Source: an uncultured Sphingobacteriaceae bacterium (lineage in GTDB: Bacteria > Bacteroidota > Bacteroidia > Sphingobacteriales > Sphingobacteriaceae). From it: a stretch of DNA of 43,155 nucleotides. The notes under the pieces are model-generated. The model worked only from the letters and a program-made list of their open reading frames with translations. It ran no database searches and had not been told where the DNA came from. The first letter of the stretch is position 1. Each line of letters starts with the position of its first letter. The translations under genes were made by a program, and so were the position numbers. The stretch spans positions 1-43,155 of the forward strand of contig CAMPKC010000040.1 of NCBI GenBank assembly GCA_946887045.1. Direction: 5' to 3'. Of this stretch, positions 1-9,046 are shown piece by piece.

Positions 1-70
1 ATTCGTATTAGCTTGAATGGTTTCGTTCAGTCGAAAACGATTATAATTCAGTAAGTTTTAAATCTGAATT

Positions 71-116
71 AAACGAAAAATGGCCGGTTCGAACTCGAAC
101 CGGCCATTTTTCGTTT
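71..116. terminator. Perfect inverted repeat, likely bidirectional intrinsic terminator
   Basis: Two 22-base arms (71-92 and 95-116) are exact reverse complements around a 2-base centre. The GC-rich core GGCCGGTTCGA is flanked by an A-run on the left and a T-run on the right, so the hairpin has a U-tract in both directions. It lies 15 bases beyond the stop of the leftward mannonate dehydratase gene and would end that operon. It would equally end a rightward gene entering from outside the window. Confidence 0.85.
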
Positions 117-131
117 ATAGAAACTTTCGGA

Positions 132-1295
132 CTATATGGATTTTTCGATCCCCATTTCCAGCCCTCGTAACTCCGCTAGTCCGCGTAAGCGACCAATTGC
201 AGAATAACCAGGGTAAGTGGTCTTTTTCAAATCATCCAGCATCTGATGACCATGATCTGGCCTCATCGGGATAGAAACATTTCTTCTGCGCATTAGCAGA
301 ACAGCTTCTTTCATCACCTCATACACGTTAGCATCACCCTCAAGATGATTGGCCTCGTAGAAATTTCCTTCTTCATCGCGTTGCGTGCTGCGCAGGTGTA
401 AAAAATGAACATGATCTCCAAGACGTTTCAGCATCGCCGGTAAGTCATTGTCTGGCCGTGCTCCAAATGAGCCGGTGCAAAAACATAGTCCATTGGCGGG
501 TGAAGGTGACGCCGCAAGCAATTCAACAGCGTCCTGTTCGGTACTCACAATTCGTGGCAGGCCCAGGATTGGATAAGGCGGATCATCCGGATGTATGGCC
601 AGCTTAACTCCTTCGGCTTCAGCTACCGGAACAACCTCTTTTAAAAAATGAAAAAGGTGCTCTTTTAACTTTTTTGCATCGATGCCTTTATAGGTGTCAA
701 GTGCTGTTAATATCTGATCAATGGTAAAGGCTTCTTCACTACCCGGCAGGCCAAGAAGGGCGGTTTTAAACAGCGCTTCTTTTTCATTCCCAGACATTTC
801 ATCAAAACGTTTTTTGGCTTTACCGAATTCTTCAGGAGTGTAATCTTCCTCAGCTCCAGGTCTTTTCAAGAGGAAAAGATCAAATGCCATAAAGGCTGCT
901 TTTTCGAAGCGCAGGGCTTTGCTTCCATCAGGCATTTCGAATTCTAAATTCGTACGCATCCAATCCAAAATAGGCATAAAGTTATAGGTAATGACTTTTA
1001 GGCCGCAGGCTGCTACGTTTCGTATACTTGTCTTATACTTTTCAATATAATCCAGGTAATTGCCTGACTGCTTTTTGATATCCTCGTGTACTGGTAAACT
1101 TTCAATTACCGACCAGGTTAATCCAGCAGATTCGACTTCCGCTATCCGCTTATTTATTTCTTCTACCGTCCAAACATCACCTACTGGGATATGGTGAAGG
1201 GCGGTTACAACTCCGGTACAGCCGGCCTGTTTGATATCTGATAAACTAACCGGATCGTTGGGACCGAACCAGCGCATTGTTTGTTCTAGTTGCAT
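132..1295 (-). CDS. uxuA: Mannonate dehydratase (UxuA)
   Basis: Cytoplasmic enzyme that dehydrates D-mannonate to 2-keto-3-deoxy-D-gluconate, the last specific step of glucuronate catabolism before KDG kinase and aldolase. The 387 residues match the usual length. The family opening MRWFGP is at residues 7-12. The expected metal ligands are visible: His235 (IHPDDPP), Cys273 (CFCTGS), His300 (HLRST) and Asp347 (RPDHGH), with spacing close to that of characterised UxuA proteins. The ATG follows an AAGAAG stretch. It is the last gene of a leftward lacI-SDR-uxuA unit, 23 bases after the SDR, and ends at a strong terminator. Glucuronate could come from uronosyl side chains or from the inositol oxygenase encoded at 31.3 kb. 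Glucuronate isomerase (UxaC) is not in the window. Confidence 0.95.
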   Translation of the reverse strand: MQLEQTMRWFGPNDPVSLSDIKQAGCTGVVTALHHIPVGDVWTVEEINKRIAEVESAGLTWSVIESLPVHEDIKKQSGNYLDYIEKYKTSIRNVAACGLKVITYNFMPILDWMRTNLEFEMPDGSKALRFEKAAFMAFDLFLLKRPGAEEDYTPEEFGKAKKRFDEMSGNEKEALFKTALLGLPGSEEAFTIDQILTALDTYKGIDAKKLKEHLFHFLKEVVPVAEAEGVKLAIHPDDPPYPILGLPRIVSTEQDAVELLAASPSPANGLCFCTGSFGARPDNDLPAMLKRLGDHVHFLHLRSTQRDEEGNFYEANHLEGDANVYEVMKEAVLLMRRRNVSIPMRPDHGHQMLDDLKKTTYPGYSAIGRLRGLAELRGLEMGIEKSI

Positions 1296-1318
1296 CTTCT
1301 TATGATAATTGATTTGAC

Positions 1319-2074
1319 TTAAAATCCAACCGAATTCCCACCATCAACTGGTAAAATCACTCCTGTGATATACTTTGCCGCATCAGACGCTAGAAAAACG
1401 GCTGTGGTGCCAATATCCGAGGGCTCGCCTAAATATCCCATGGGTGTACGCGACATAACTTTTTGTTTCCGTTCGGGATCGTTGTTCAGCGCCTTTGCAG
1501 ACATGTCTGTCGCAATAAAACCCGGAGCAATTGAATTGACCCTGATTCCTTTTGGCGACAATTCCACAGCCATTGCCCTGGTCATGCCATCTAAGGCAGA
1601 TTTTGAAGCTGTATAGGCTATAACTTTGGGAATGCCATACTGAGAAGCCATCGAGCTAATATTAATAATCGATCCTTTGCCTTTTGGGATCATAAATTTT
1701 ACTACCTCGCGGGAGATGGCAAAAATAGAGATAAGGTTGGTCTGGATAATACTCATGAAATCTTCGTCACTTACGTCGCAGAATTCTTTTTTCATGTTAA
1801 TCCCCGCATTATTCACCAATATATCAATTCTCCCCAGGCGATCTACTATCTCTTGTATTACACCCGGAATTTTGCTGAGCTCGCCTAAATCAAATGAAAG
1901 CGTTTCGCAAAGATCTCCCAAGCTATCCTTTGCCGTTTGCAGTTTTTCTTTATTCCGACCGATAATAACGGTGTAGATATCATTCTTTACAAATTCCTGG
2001 GCAATGGCGTATCCTATGCCCGAAGCTCCTCCGGTTACCAGTGCGATTTTTCTTTCCTTAATAGATTCTTTCAT
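1319..2074 (-). CDS. SDR oxidoreductase, probable fructuronate reductase (mannonate oxidoreductase)
   Basis: Classical short-chain dehydrogenase of 251 residues. It has the glycine-rich nucleotide motif TGGASGIG (14-21), NNAG (88-91), and the catalytic set Ser141, Tyr154 and Lys158 (YTASK). The C-terminus ends in the usual PVDGG segment. Its position between a LacI regulator and uxuA suggests NAD(P)H reduction of D-fructuronate to D-mannonate, a step that many Bacteroidota carry out with an SDR instead of the long-chain UxuB. The sequence alone cannot exclude gluconate 5-dehydrogenase or a KduD-like 2-keto-3-deoxygluconate dehydrogenase, which belong to the same subfamily. The family call is certain; the substrate is inferred from the neighbours. 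Confidence 0.8.
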   Translation of the reverse strand: MKESIKERKIALVTGGASGIGYAIAQEFVKNDIYTVIIGRNKEKLQTAKDSLGDLCETLSFDLGELSKIPGVIQEIVDRLGRIDILVNNAGINMKKEFCDVSDEDFMSIIQTNLISIFAISREVVKFMIPKGKGSIINISSMASQYGIPKVIAYTASKSALDGMTRAMAVELSPKGIRVNSIAPGFIATDMSAKALNNDPERKQKVMSRTPMGYLGEPSDIGTTAVFLASDAAKYITGVILPVDGGNSVGF

Positions 2075-2149
2075 AAATGTTATAATATGGTTATTGAATT
2101 TACTTGTAATATCCCGGAACCTTTCCGGTTGAATTGATCCTTAAATAGT

Positions 2150-3184
2150 TTAGCCGGTTCTTTTCCTCAAAGAAGATTGTCTTACCACAAGTTGGTGCTC
2201 TAATAAATGTGTGCAGTTAGTAAGCTGATTTGTATCATTAATTAAATATGCGACTAAAACTTTCGCAGCCATTTCTCCCAGTTCTTCACCCCGATAGCTT
2301 ACGGTTGTTAAGTTGGGTTCAATTACTCTGGATATCGGATCATTGTTAAATCCTGCAAAAGCGATATCTTCAGGAATTTTGACGCCTTGCTTTTTTAATT
2401 CCTGCATACAGGCAACAGCGCAGTTATCGTTTGCTACAAATACCGCGTCGGGTTTTGGGTCCATGTTTAATATCTGTGCAGCAGCGTTCGTTCCATCCGC
2501 CGAACTTAGATTATTCACTATTAATAATTCATCACTAAAATCGAGATCAAATTCTTTTAAAGCATCTTTATATCCTTCAAATCTATCGGCATAAGTGTTT
2601 CTTAAAAGATTTCCGCATATGTGCACTATTCTTTTTGCTCCCTGTTCGATCAGATGTTTAGTAAGCTCATATCCCGCTTTACGGTTATCTATCGCAATGT
2701 TCGGACACTTTTTATTTTCAGATATCCGGTCAAAAAAGATCACCGGAATTCCTTTTTTAATGAATTGTTCGAAGTGATCTGTATTTTCTGTATCGTATGC
2801 TAATGAAACCAATAACCCGTCGACTCTGTTGTTGAACATGGTTAATGAATTTTCAATCTCTTTCTTCACTGTTTCAAGCGATTGACTTATTATTAGATTA
2901 TAACCAGCTTGATTGACTATCCTTTCCATCCCAGCAAGGGCATCAGACATAAAACTGCTGTTTAATCGCGGTACAATTACTCCGATGGTATTGGTTTTTT
3001 GGAGTCGTAAATTACTTGCTAACGAATTGGCACGATATCCCATTTCCCGGGCTGCATCGAAAATTCTTTTTTTTGTGCCTTTGTTTATTGCCGGATGATC
3101 TTTCAGTCCACGACTTACCGTCGCTGCAGAGATATTTAGCGACTTAGCAATATCATAAATGGTAATTTCTTTCTCGGGACTCAT
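2150..3184 (-). CDS. LacI-family transcriptional regulator (first of two)
   Basis: Repressor-type protein of 344 residues from the ATG at 3184. A longer form starting with TTG at 3214 is possible but adds ten residues before the family's normal beginning. An N-terminal helix-turn-helix and hinge (ITIYDIAKSLNISAATVSRGL, then a hinge around LASNLR) precede a periplasmic-binding-protein-like sensor domain (about residues 60-340). It is the first gene of the leftward unit with the SDR and uxuA, and it is divergent from the GH2-GH35-Ldh_2-GH43-symporter genes. A LacI-type palindrome lies in the shared upstream region at 3257-3270, so it probably controls both arms. The inducer is unknown; a uronate or a galactoside-derived sugar would fit. 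Confidence 0.92.
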   Translation of the reverse strand: MSPEKEITIYDIAKSLNISAATVSRGLKDHPAINKGTKKRIFDAAREMGYRANSLASNLRLQKTNTIGVIVPRLNSSFMSDALAGMERIVNQAGYNLIISQSLETVKKEIENSLTMFNNRVDGLLVSLAYDTENTDHFEQFIKKGIPVIFFDRISENKKCPNIAIDNRKAGYELTKHLIEQGAKRIVHICGNLLRNTYADRFEGYKDALKEFDLDFSDELLIVNNLSSADGTNAAAQILNMDPKPDAVFVANDNCAVACMQELKKQGVKIPEDIAFAGFNNDPISRVIEPNLTTVSYRGEELGEMAAKVLVAYLINDTNQLTNCTHLLEHQLVVRQSSLRKRTG

Positions 3185-3531
3185 GCTAAAACACAGGTTT
3201 TTGATATTAACCAAATACTGGTTAGGAACTAAGGTAGATAAAAGGAAAGAAATTTATGCAATCGGTTGCAATATTAAATTTAGAAGACTTTGCTTTTGCA
3301 AGTTCGATACGAGTTTGTGATTTAAAGACGGTGTTCTATACTTAAAGTAGCTTTTTGTCGATTGGCCTTGCTGGAAGTTTGAACAGGAGAGCTTCGTATT
3401 TTAAATGAGAAAATAATCCATCTTATCCGCATATTAGTCTATTGTATTTTTATATAATTCCCATCAACTTTAAACACTGATTTTAAGCCATCTAAAAATC
3501 CATTTACCAGTTAATAAATTCAAAAGCTGAA
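3185..3531. other. Divergent intergenic control region of the first carbohydrate block
   Basis: This stretch of 347 bases separates the leftward lacI-SDR-uxuA genes from the rightward glycosidase genes. It holds one clear LacI-type operator (3257-3270, listed separately). I found no convincing coding frame. No exact match to the Bacteroidota TAnnTTTG promoter element was recognised on either strand, so promoters are assumed here but not located. Confidence 0.6.
3257..3270. promoter_or_regulatory. Putative LacI-family operator
   Basis: The sequence TGCAATCGGTTGCA is a 14-base palindrome with one mismatched pair and a central CG. This is the typical architecture of LacI/GalR operators, in which the hinge helices enter at a central CpG. 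It lies 73 bases upstream of the ATG of the adjacent LacI gene and about 260 bases upstream of the GH2 gene. That suits autoregulation plus control of the divergent operon. Confidence 0.65.
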
Positions 3532-6441
3532 ATGACTAGTATTAATAAACGCATCGGTTTCAATAGTATCTGCTTTGCGCTGCTCCTTCTTTTTTGCTCA
3601 TTTGATAGCAATCAAACTATGCTATTGGATGGCAAGTGGAAATTTCAAGCAGATCCTCAGGATCAAGGACTTAATGAAAAGTGGTTTTCAAAGACTCTTT
3701 CAGAAACCATTAAGCTGCCCGGTTCTATGGCCGAAAATCTTAAGGGTGATGACATAACCTTAAAAACTAAATGGACCGGCAGTATTTACGATAGCTCATT
3801 TTATTTTAATCCAAGGTTAGCGAAATACCGGCAGGAAGGAAATATAAAAATACCCTTTTGGCTTACGCCGGCTAAACATTACGTTGGTGCCGCCTGGTAT
3901 CAGAAAGAAGTTAATATCCCTAAAAAATGGAAGGGAGAACGAATTGTTCTTTATCTGGAAAGGGCGCATACCGAAACCCGTGTATGGATAGACGGCAGGG
4001 AAGCAGGCATGAGAAATTCGCTTGTGGTAGCACATGAATATGATTTAACTGATCTACTCACACCTGGCAAACATCGCATCACCATTCGTATCGATAACCG
4101 AATTAAAGAAATTAATGTTGGCCCCGATTCGCATAGTATTACCGATCATACACAAGGCAACTGGAACGGAATTATTGGAAAGCTGAGTTTGAATGCAGGA
4201 TCGCCCGTTTATTTTGAGGATATTCAGGTTTATCCGGATGTAAAAACTAAAACGGCTAAAGTAAAGATGCTCATCAAAAACAGTAGTTTCACAGACGCTG
4301 CCGGCAAGATTAGCATCTCTGCAAAAAGCTTTAACACAGCCGCGAAACATCAAACTCAAGCCGTTTCTACAAATTATGACGTTCGCAAAGGCGAGCAAGT
4401 TCTTATCGAAATGAATTTGCCTTTCGGCGATAAGATGCTTACATGGGATGAGTTTGATCCTGCGTTATACATGCTTAATGCGGTTATTCAACCAAAGTCC
4501 GGAAAAAGATCTCAGAAAGCCGTCCAGTTTGGGATGCGGGATTTTTCGATTAAGGAAGGTAAGTTCTTGATAAACGGCAGACCAGTTTTTTTACGGGGTA
4601 CAGTTAACAATTGTGAGTTTCCTTTGACGGGATATCCGGCTATGGATGTGTCCTCCTGGGAAAGGATTTTTAAAGTTGCCAAAGCCCATGGATTAAATCA
4701 CATGCGTTTCCATTCCTGGTGCCCGCCCGAAGCTGCTTTTATTGCGGCAGATAAAATAGGTTTCTATTTGCAGCCCGAAGGGCCGAGCTGGCCAAATCAC
4801 GGTCCTAAAATTGGCTTGGGTCAGCCGATTGATAAATATATTTATGAAGAAACTGATCGCCTGACAAAGAATTATGGCAATTATGCATCTTTTACAATGC
4901 TTTCTGCAGGTAACGAACCTGCGGGTAATCAGGTGCAGTATTTAAATGCGTTTGTCGATTATTGGAAGAAAAAAGATAGTCGGCGGGTGTATACAGGGAT
5001 GTCTGTTGGTGGCAGCTGGCCGATAGTTCCAAATGCCGAGTTTCAGGTGAGGGCCGGGGTAAGGGGCTTAAACTGGAATGAAAGACCTGAAAGTATGTCG
5101 GACTACAGTGCCGGTATTGAAAAATTTAAAGTGCCTTTTGTAGCGCATGAAATGGGTCAGTGGTGTGCTTTTCCGGATTTTAAAGAGATAAAAAAATACA
5201 CGGGTGTTTACCGCGCTAAAAATTTCGAACTTTTCAGAGAAGATTTGACTGACCGCGGAATGGCGGATCAGGCTCAGGATTTCCTGATGGCATCTGGCAA
5301 GCTTCAGGCCCTATGTTATAAAAACGAAATAGAAAAGGCTTTGCGTACTCCGGGCTACGACGGTTTCCAGTTACTGGGCTTGCAGGATTTTCCAGGCCAG
5401 GGCACCGCTTTAGTTGGTGTTTTAAATGCATTCTGGCAAGAAAAGGGATATATATCTGCCAGGCAGTTTGCCCGGTTTTGCAACAGCACGGTTCCGCTTA
5501 CGCGATTACCCAAATTCGTGTTCAGCAATAACGAAATTTTAACAGCAGATGTGGAACTTTTCCATTCAGGAAAGTCAGCTTTGCAAAACGCGGTTATCAG
5601 TTGGACGATCAAAGATGCTGAAGGCAAAATGTACAGCAGTGGTAAGTTTCAGCCTCAAACAATTGCATTTGGAAATGGCATCCCGGTAGGGAAAATAAAG
5701 TTTCCGCTTGCTTCGGTTACCGAAGCTCGTAAGTTAAATCTCGAAGTTGCGGTCGAAAATACCTCCTTTGTGAACGATTGGGATATCTGGGTTTATCCCG
5801 TTAAGGAAGAAGTAGTAAATCCAGCAATTTATTATACAAATCGGTTAGACGAAAAAGCGAAAGATATTTTAGATAAAGGCGGAAAGGTATTTTTAAACGC
5901 CTCCGGAAAAGTTGTAAAGGGCAAAGAAGTCGCCATGCATTTCCTTCCTGTTTTCTGGAATACTTCCTGGTTTAAGATGCGCCCGCCGCACGTAACAGGG
6001 ATGCTTATTCAATCGAAAAGTCAGGCCTTCGCGAACTTCCCTACTGATTATCACAGCGATTTGCAGTGGTGGGAAATAGCCAACCGCTCGCAGGTTATGA
6101 TTTTGGAAGATTTTCCAGCTGGTTTTAAACCGTTGGTGCAACCTATAGACACATGGTTTTTGAACCGGCGTTTGGCCCTGATTTTTGAAACTAAAGTTGG
6201 AAACGGTAAATTACTTGTCTCCAGTGCAGATTTACGCCCTGACCTGGAAAATAAGCCGGCTGCGAAACAGTTATTCAGCAGTCTTCAAACATATATGTTA
6301 TCAGCAAAATTTAATCCTCAGGATCAGGTAAGTTTTGAAGTTGTTAATGATGTATTCGTAAATCCTTCGAAAGAATCGTTTGACACCTTTACCAAGGATA
6401 GTCCCGATGAACTAAAACCGGCACCGGTTTTAAAAAAATAA
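3532..6441 (+). CDS. Secreted glycoside hydrolase family 2 enzyme (uronidase or galactosidase)
   Basis: A 969-residue exported protein. A hydrophobic signal segment (about 10-24, ICFALLLLFCSF) is followed by a GH2 sugar-binding domain (about 30-225), an immunoglobulin-like domain, and a TIM barrel carrying the acid/base Glu462 (SAGNEP) and the nucleophile Glu540 (AHEMGQW). A C-terminal region of about 300 residues resembles those of large Bacteroidota GH2 proteins. GH2 enzymes are retaining exo-beta-glycosidases acting on Gal, Man, GlcA or GalA. Divergence from a glucuronate-pathway operon under a shared operator makes a beta-glucuronidase or beta-galacturonidase role attractive, but specificity cannot be read from these motifs. 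First gene of the rightward operon. Confidence 0.85.
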   Translation: MTSINKRIGFNSICFALLLLFCSFDSNQTMLLDGKWKFQADPQDQGLNEKWFSKTLSETIKLPGSMAENLKGDDITLKTKWTGSIYDSSFYFNPRLAKYRQEGNIKIPFWLTPAKHYVGAAWYQKEVNIPKKWKGERIVLYLERAHTETRVWIDGREAGMRNSLVVAHEYDLTDLLTPGKHRITIRIDNRIKEINVGPDSHSITDHTQGNWNGIIGKLSLNAGSPVYFEDIQVYPDVKTKTAKVKMLIKNSSFTDAAGKISISAKSFNTAAKHQTQAVSTNYDVRKGEQVLIEMNLPFGDKMLTWDEFDPALYMLNAVIQPKSGKRSQKAVQFGMRDFSIKEGKFLINGRPVFLRGTVNNCEFPLTGYPAMDVSSWERIFKVAKAHGLNHMRFHSWCPPEAAFIAADKIGFYLQPEGPSWPNHGPKIGLGQPIDKYIYEETDRLTKNYGNYASFTMLSAGNEPAGNQVQYLNAFVDYWKKKDSRRVYTGMSVGGSWPIVPNAEFQVRAGVRGLNWNERPESMSDYSAGIEKFKVPFVAHEMGQWCAFPDFKEIKKYTGVYRAKNFELFREDLTDRGMADQAQDFLMASGKLQALCYKNEIEKALRTPGYDGFQLLGLQDFPGQGTALVGVLNAFWQEKGYISARQFARFCNSTVPLTRLPKFVFSNNEILTADVELFHSGKSALQNAVISWTIKDAEGKMYSSGKFQPQTIAFGNGIPVGKIKFPLASVTEARKLNLEVAVENTSFVNDWDIWVYPVKEEVVNPAIYYTNRLDEKAKDILDKGGKVFLNASGKVVKGKEVAMHFLPVFWNTSWFKMRPPHVTGMLIQSKSQAFANFPTDYHSDLQWWEIANRSQVMILEDFPAGFKPLVQPIDTWFLNRRLALIFETKVGNGKLLVSSADLRPDLENKPAAKQLFSSLQTYMLSAKFNPQDQVSFEVVNDVFVNPSKESFDTFTKDSPDELKPAPVLKK

Positions 6442-6455
6442 TGGTGGAGTTTTTT

Positions 6456-6482
6456 CAACCTGTAGCAGGATGTTACAGGTTG
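6456..6482 (+). other. Intercistronic hairpin between GH2 and GH35 genes
   Basis: Perfect 9-base arms (CAACCTGTA at 6456-6464 and TACAGGTTG at 6474-6482) enclose a 9-base loop in the 105-base gap. A T-run precedes the stem and none follows it, so this is not a standard terminator for rightward transcription. It may tune mRNA stability or differential expression within the operon. Confidence 0.4.
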
Positions 6483-6546
6483 CGCAATCTGATGGCTCTC
6501 CATACATTCGGCTTGAATGAATTAAACATAACTCTTACAATCATAC

Positions 6547-9030
6547 ATGAAAAAGGCTTTCTACTGGGTTTTTCTAATTCTACCTTTCGCGGTTTTCTGG
6601 AAGATGGATGAGCTGAATATTTATACCATCGATATTTCTAAGGCTGGATCGCCAATAATTTCCGGTCATTTAAAGTTAGGGTCTAATAAGAGTCCTTCAG
6701 GGGAAACCCTCGATGCCAATAGCCTTTATTTTATAAAAAATGGTAAACCCTGGTATCCTGTGATGGGGGAAATTCATTTCTCTCGTTATCCCAGGGCGCA
6801 ATGGGAAGAATCGATTTTGAAAATGAAAGCAGCGGGCATCGATGTTATAGCATCCTATGTTTTCTGGATTTATCATGAAGAGACGGAAGGAACCTTCAAT
6901 TGGTCGGGTGATAACGATCTTCGCGCTTTTGCCAAACTCTGTAAAAAGCATAATGTTTATTTCTTTGCGCGTATTGGCCCCTGGTGCCATGGCGAGGTCA
7001 GAAATGGTGGCTTGCCCGACTGGCTGCTAAAACGCGGTAATGTCCGAAAAAACGATCAGGCTTATTTGGCCGCAGTAGAAAAGTTTTACGATCAAATTGG
7101 CAAGCAGTTAAACGGCTTGTATTTTAAAGATGGCGGTCCGGTTATAGGAAGCCAGATTGAAAATGAATATCGCTTCAATAACCCGGCAGGTTTAGAACAT
7201 ATGCTTACTTTAAAAAAGCTTGCTCAAAAAGCCGGTATAGATGTTCCCTTTTACAGTGCCACGGGTTGGCCGGGTTCGAATCAAAAGCAGGATGAATTAA
7301 TCCCTGTTTGGGGTGCATATCCAGAAGCTCCATGGGATAAAAAAACTACCAAATTGCCGCTCTCTGAGAATTATATGTTCGGTTCACTCAGAAACGATCC
7401 AGCAATAGGCAGCGATCTTTTAGGCCAGCACGAGCAGCAAGCAGATTTTAAAGGTTACCGATATCCCTATGCAACAGCCGAAATGGGGGGCGGAAATCAA
7501 ATCACTTACCATCGCAGGCCCATAATAGAGGCTAATGATGTGACTTCTTTAACGTATGTAAAAGTTGGTTCAGGTGCCAATTTAATGGGCTATTATATGT
7601 TTCAGGGAGGGTCAAACCCTATCGGGAAATTGTCTACCCTTCAGGAATCAAAAGCGACTAAATATCCCAATGATTATCCCATTATAAATTACGATTTCTT
7701 AGCTCCGCTTGGAGAGTGGGGGCAGTTACGTCCATCCTATAAAGGGTTTAAGGTAATTCATACTTTTTTGAATGAGTTTGGAGACAGACTGGTTCAGTAT
7801 AGCACTTCTTTTCCCGAGCGGAAACCGGAGAGCCCATCGGACAATAGTCTATTACGCATGTCTGTTCGCTCAAAAGAAAACAGGGGATTTATATTTGTGA
7901 GCAATTTTCAGCGGCAGCTGCAAATGAAGGATATCCAGGGGGTGCAATTTCACCTGAAATTAAAAGATAGCGTACTTAGATTTCCTGAAACTCCAATTCA
8001 GGTAAAACGCAATCTGCAATTGGTTTTTCCATTTAACATGGATTTGGACGGCTTGAATCTGAATTATGCTACAGCACAGCCTTTATGTCGCTTAGAAGGT
8101 GCCGAGCCGATGTACGTATTTTTCGCGCCAGATGGAATACTGCCGGAATTTTCATTCAATAAATCTGATATCAAAACTGCAGAGCTGCATGATGCTTCAC
8201 TTATCAGAAATGATAAAGCATATACTGTTAGAGTCAGCAAACCCGGCACAAACTGCACGATGAAACTTACACTTCAGAATAGCAAAGTCCTGAAGATACT
8301 TACATTAACGAATCAGCAGGCCCTAAATGCCTGGAAGGCGAATGTTTTCGGTGCCGACCGATTGTTTATATCGAAAAGCGATTTGATTTTCTTCAAAGAG
8401 AAAATTCGTTTACAAAGCACCGGAAATCCTGAGATTGACTTTGCTGTTTATCCGGCTTTGCGAGGGTTTAAGGTTAGCAGAGGCAAACTTAAAACATCGG
8501 CCGAAGGGATTTTTTCGGTATATAATTTAAAGCTTCCTGTTAAAAGTATTAAAGCAACTATAAAAGAGGTTAGAGATATAGAGCCTTATTTGAACAAAGG
8601 GCAGGATTTGCCCTTGGATGATCGTAATCCTGCCGTTAATACTGCTGTAAGCCCGGGCCCGCAGTATCAAACAAATTTGAATCGGGTTGAAGGAGCAAAG
8701 TATTATGAAGTAAAGCTGCCTTCGTCTACCCTTAATGGTTTAAGCGATGCTTTCATAAAGTTGGATTATACAGGCGATACCGGCGCAGCTTATATTAACG
8801 GAAAACTGATTGCGGATGACTTCTATTCAGGACTTCCGATGACTATAGGTCTAAAAAGATTCAGTAATGCTCTCAGCGGGAAAAAGCTCCTGTTCCAAAT
8901 TGTTCCACTTACCGACGAACGAAAAATTTATTTTGAAGAGGGGGTTCGCGAGCCATTGAAGGGCAAACAAGCAGGTGTGCTAAAATCAGTAAATATTATT
9001 CCACAATATGAAGTGTTCTTGTCTCAGTAA
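6547..9030 (+). CDS. Secreted GH35 beta-galactosidase
   Basis: An 827-residue protein with an N-terminal hydrophobic export segment (about 4-18). The GH35 barrel runs from about residue 55 to 400 and contains the family hallmarks: GEIHFSRYP, FARIGPWCHGE, and QIENEY with acid/base Glu207. The nucleophile is Glu312 in TAEMGGG. A C-terminal region of beta-sandwich type extends to about 820. GH35 enzymes remove terminal beta-linked galactose by a retaining mechanism, typically in the periplasm of Bacteroidota. It follows the GH2 gene and precedes the Ldh_2 and GH43 genes on the same strand, which points to beta-galactan or arabinogalactan side chains as substrate. Some GH35 members act on beta-1,3 or beta-1,6 galactosyl links; the preference here is unknown. 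Confidence 0.93.
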   Translation: MKKAFYWVFLILPFAVFWKMDELNIYTIDISKAGSPIISGHLKLGSNKSPSGETLDANSLYFIKNGKPWYPVMGEIHFSRYPRAQWEESILKMKAAGIDVIASYVFWIYHEETEGTFNWSGDNDLRAFAKLCKKHNVYFFARIGPWCHGEVRNGGLPDWLLKRGNVRKNDQAYLAAVEKFYDQIGKQLNGLYFKDGGPVIGSQIENEYRFNNPAGLEHMLTLKKLAQKAGIDVPFYSATGWPGSNQKQDELIPVWGAYPEAPWDKKTTKLPLSENYMFGSLRNDPAIGSDLLGQHEQQADFKGYRYPYATAEMGGGNQITYHRRPIIEANDVTSLTYVKVGSGANLMGYYMFQGGSNPIGKLSTLQESKATKYPNDYPIINYDFLAPLGEWGQLRPSYKGFKVIHTFLNEFGDRLVQYSTSFPERKPESPSDNSLLRMSVRSKENRGFIFVSNFQRQLQMKDIQGVQFHLKLKDSVLRFPETPIQVKRNLQLVFPFNMDLDGLNLNYATAQPLCRLEGAEPMYVFFAPDGILPEFSFNKSDIKTAELHDASLIRNDKAYTVRVSKPGTNCTMKLTLQNSKVLKILTLTNQQALNAWKANVFGADRLFISKSDLIFFKEKIRLQSTGNPEIDFAVYPALRGFKVSRGKLKTSAEGIFSVYNLKLPVKSIKATIKEVRDIEPYLNKGQDLPLDDRNPAVNTAVSPGPQYQTNLNRVEGAKYYEVKLPSSTLNGLSDAFIKLDYTGDTGAAYINGKLIADDFYSGLPMTIGLKRFSNALSGKKLLFQIVPLTDERKIYFEEGVREPLKGKQAGVLKSVNIIPQYEVFLSQ

Positions 9031-9046
9031 AATCTGATATTTACTC

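Noticed and set aside
2114..2128. A small hairpin CCGGAA/TTCCGG between lacI and the SDR gene
   Set aside because: The stem is only six bases and no T-tract follows in either direction, so it is unlikely to be a terminator.
3212..3214. TTG start for the first LacI regulator
   Set aside because: The added ten residues precede the normal LacI N-terminus, and an ATG is available at 3184.
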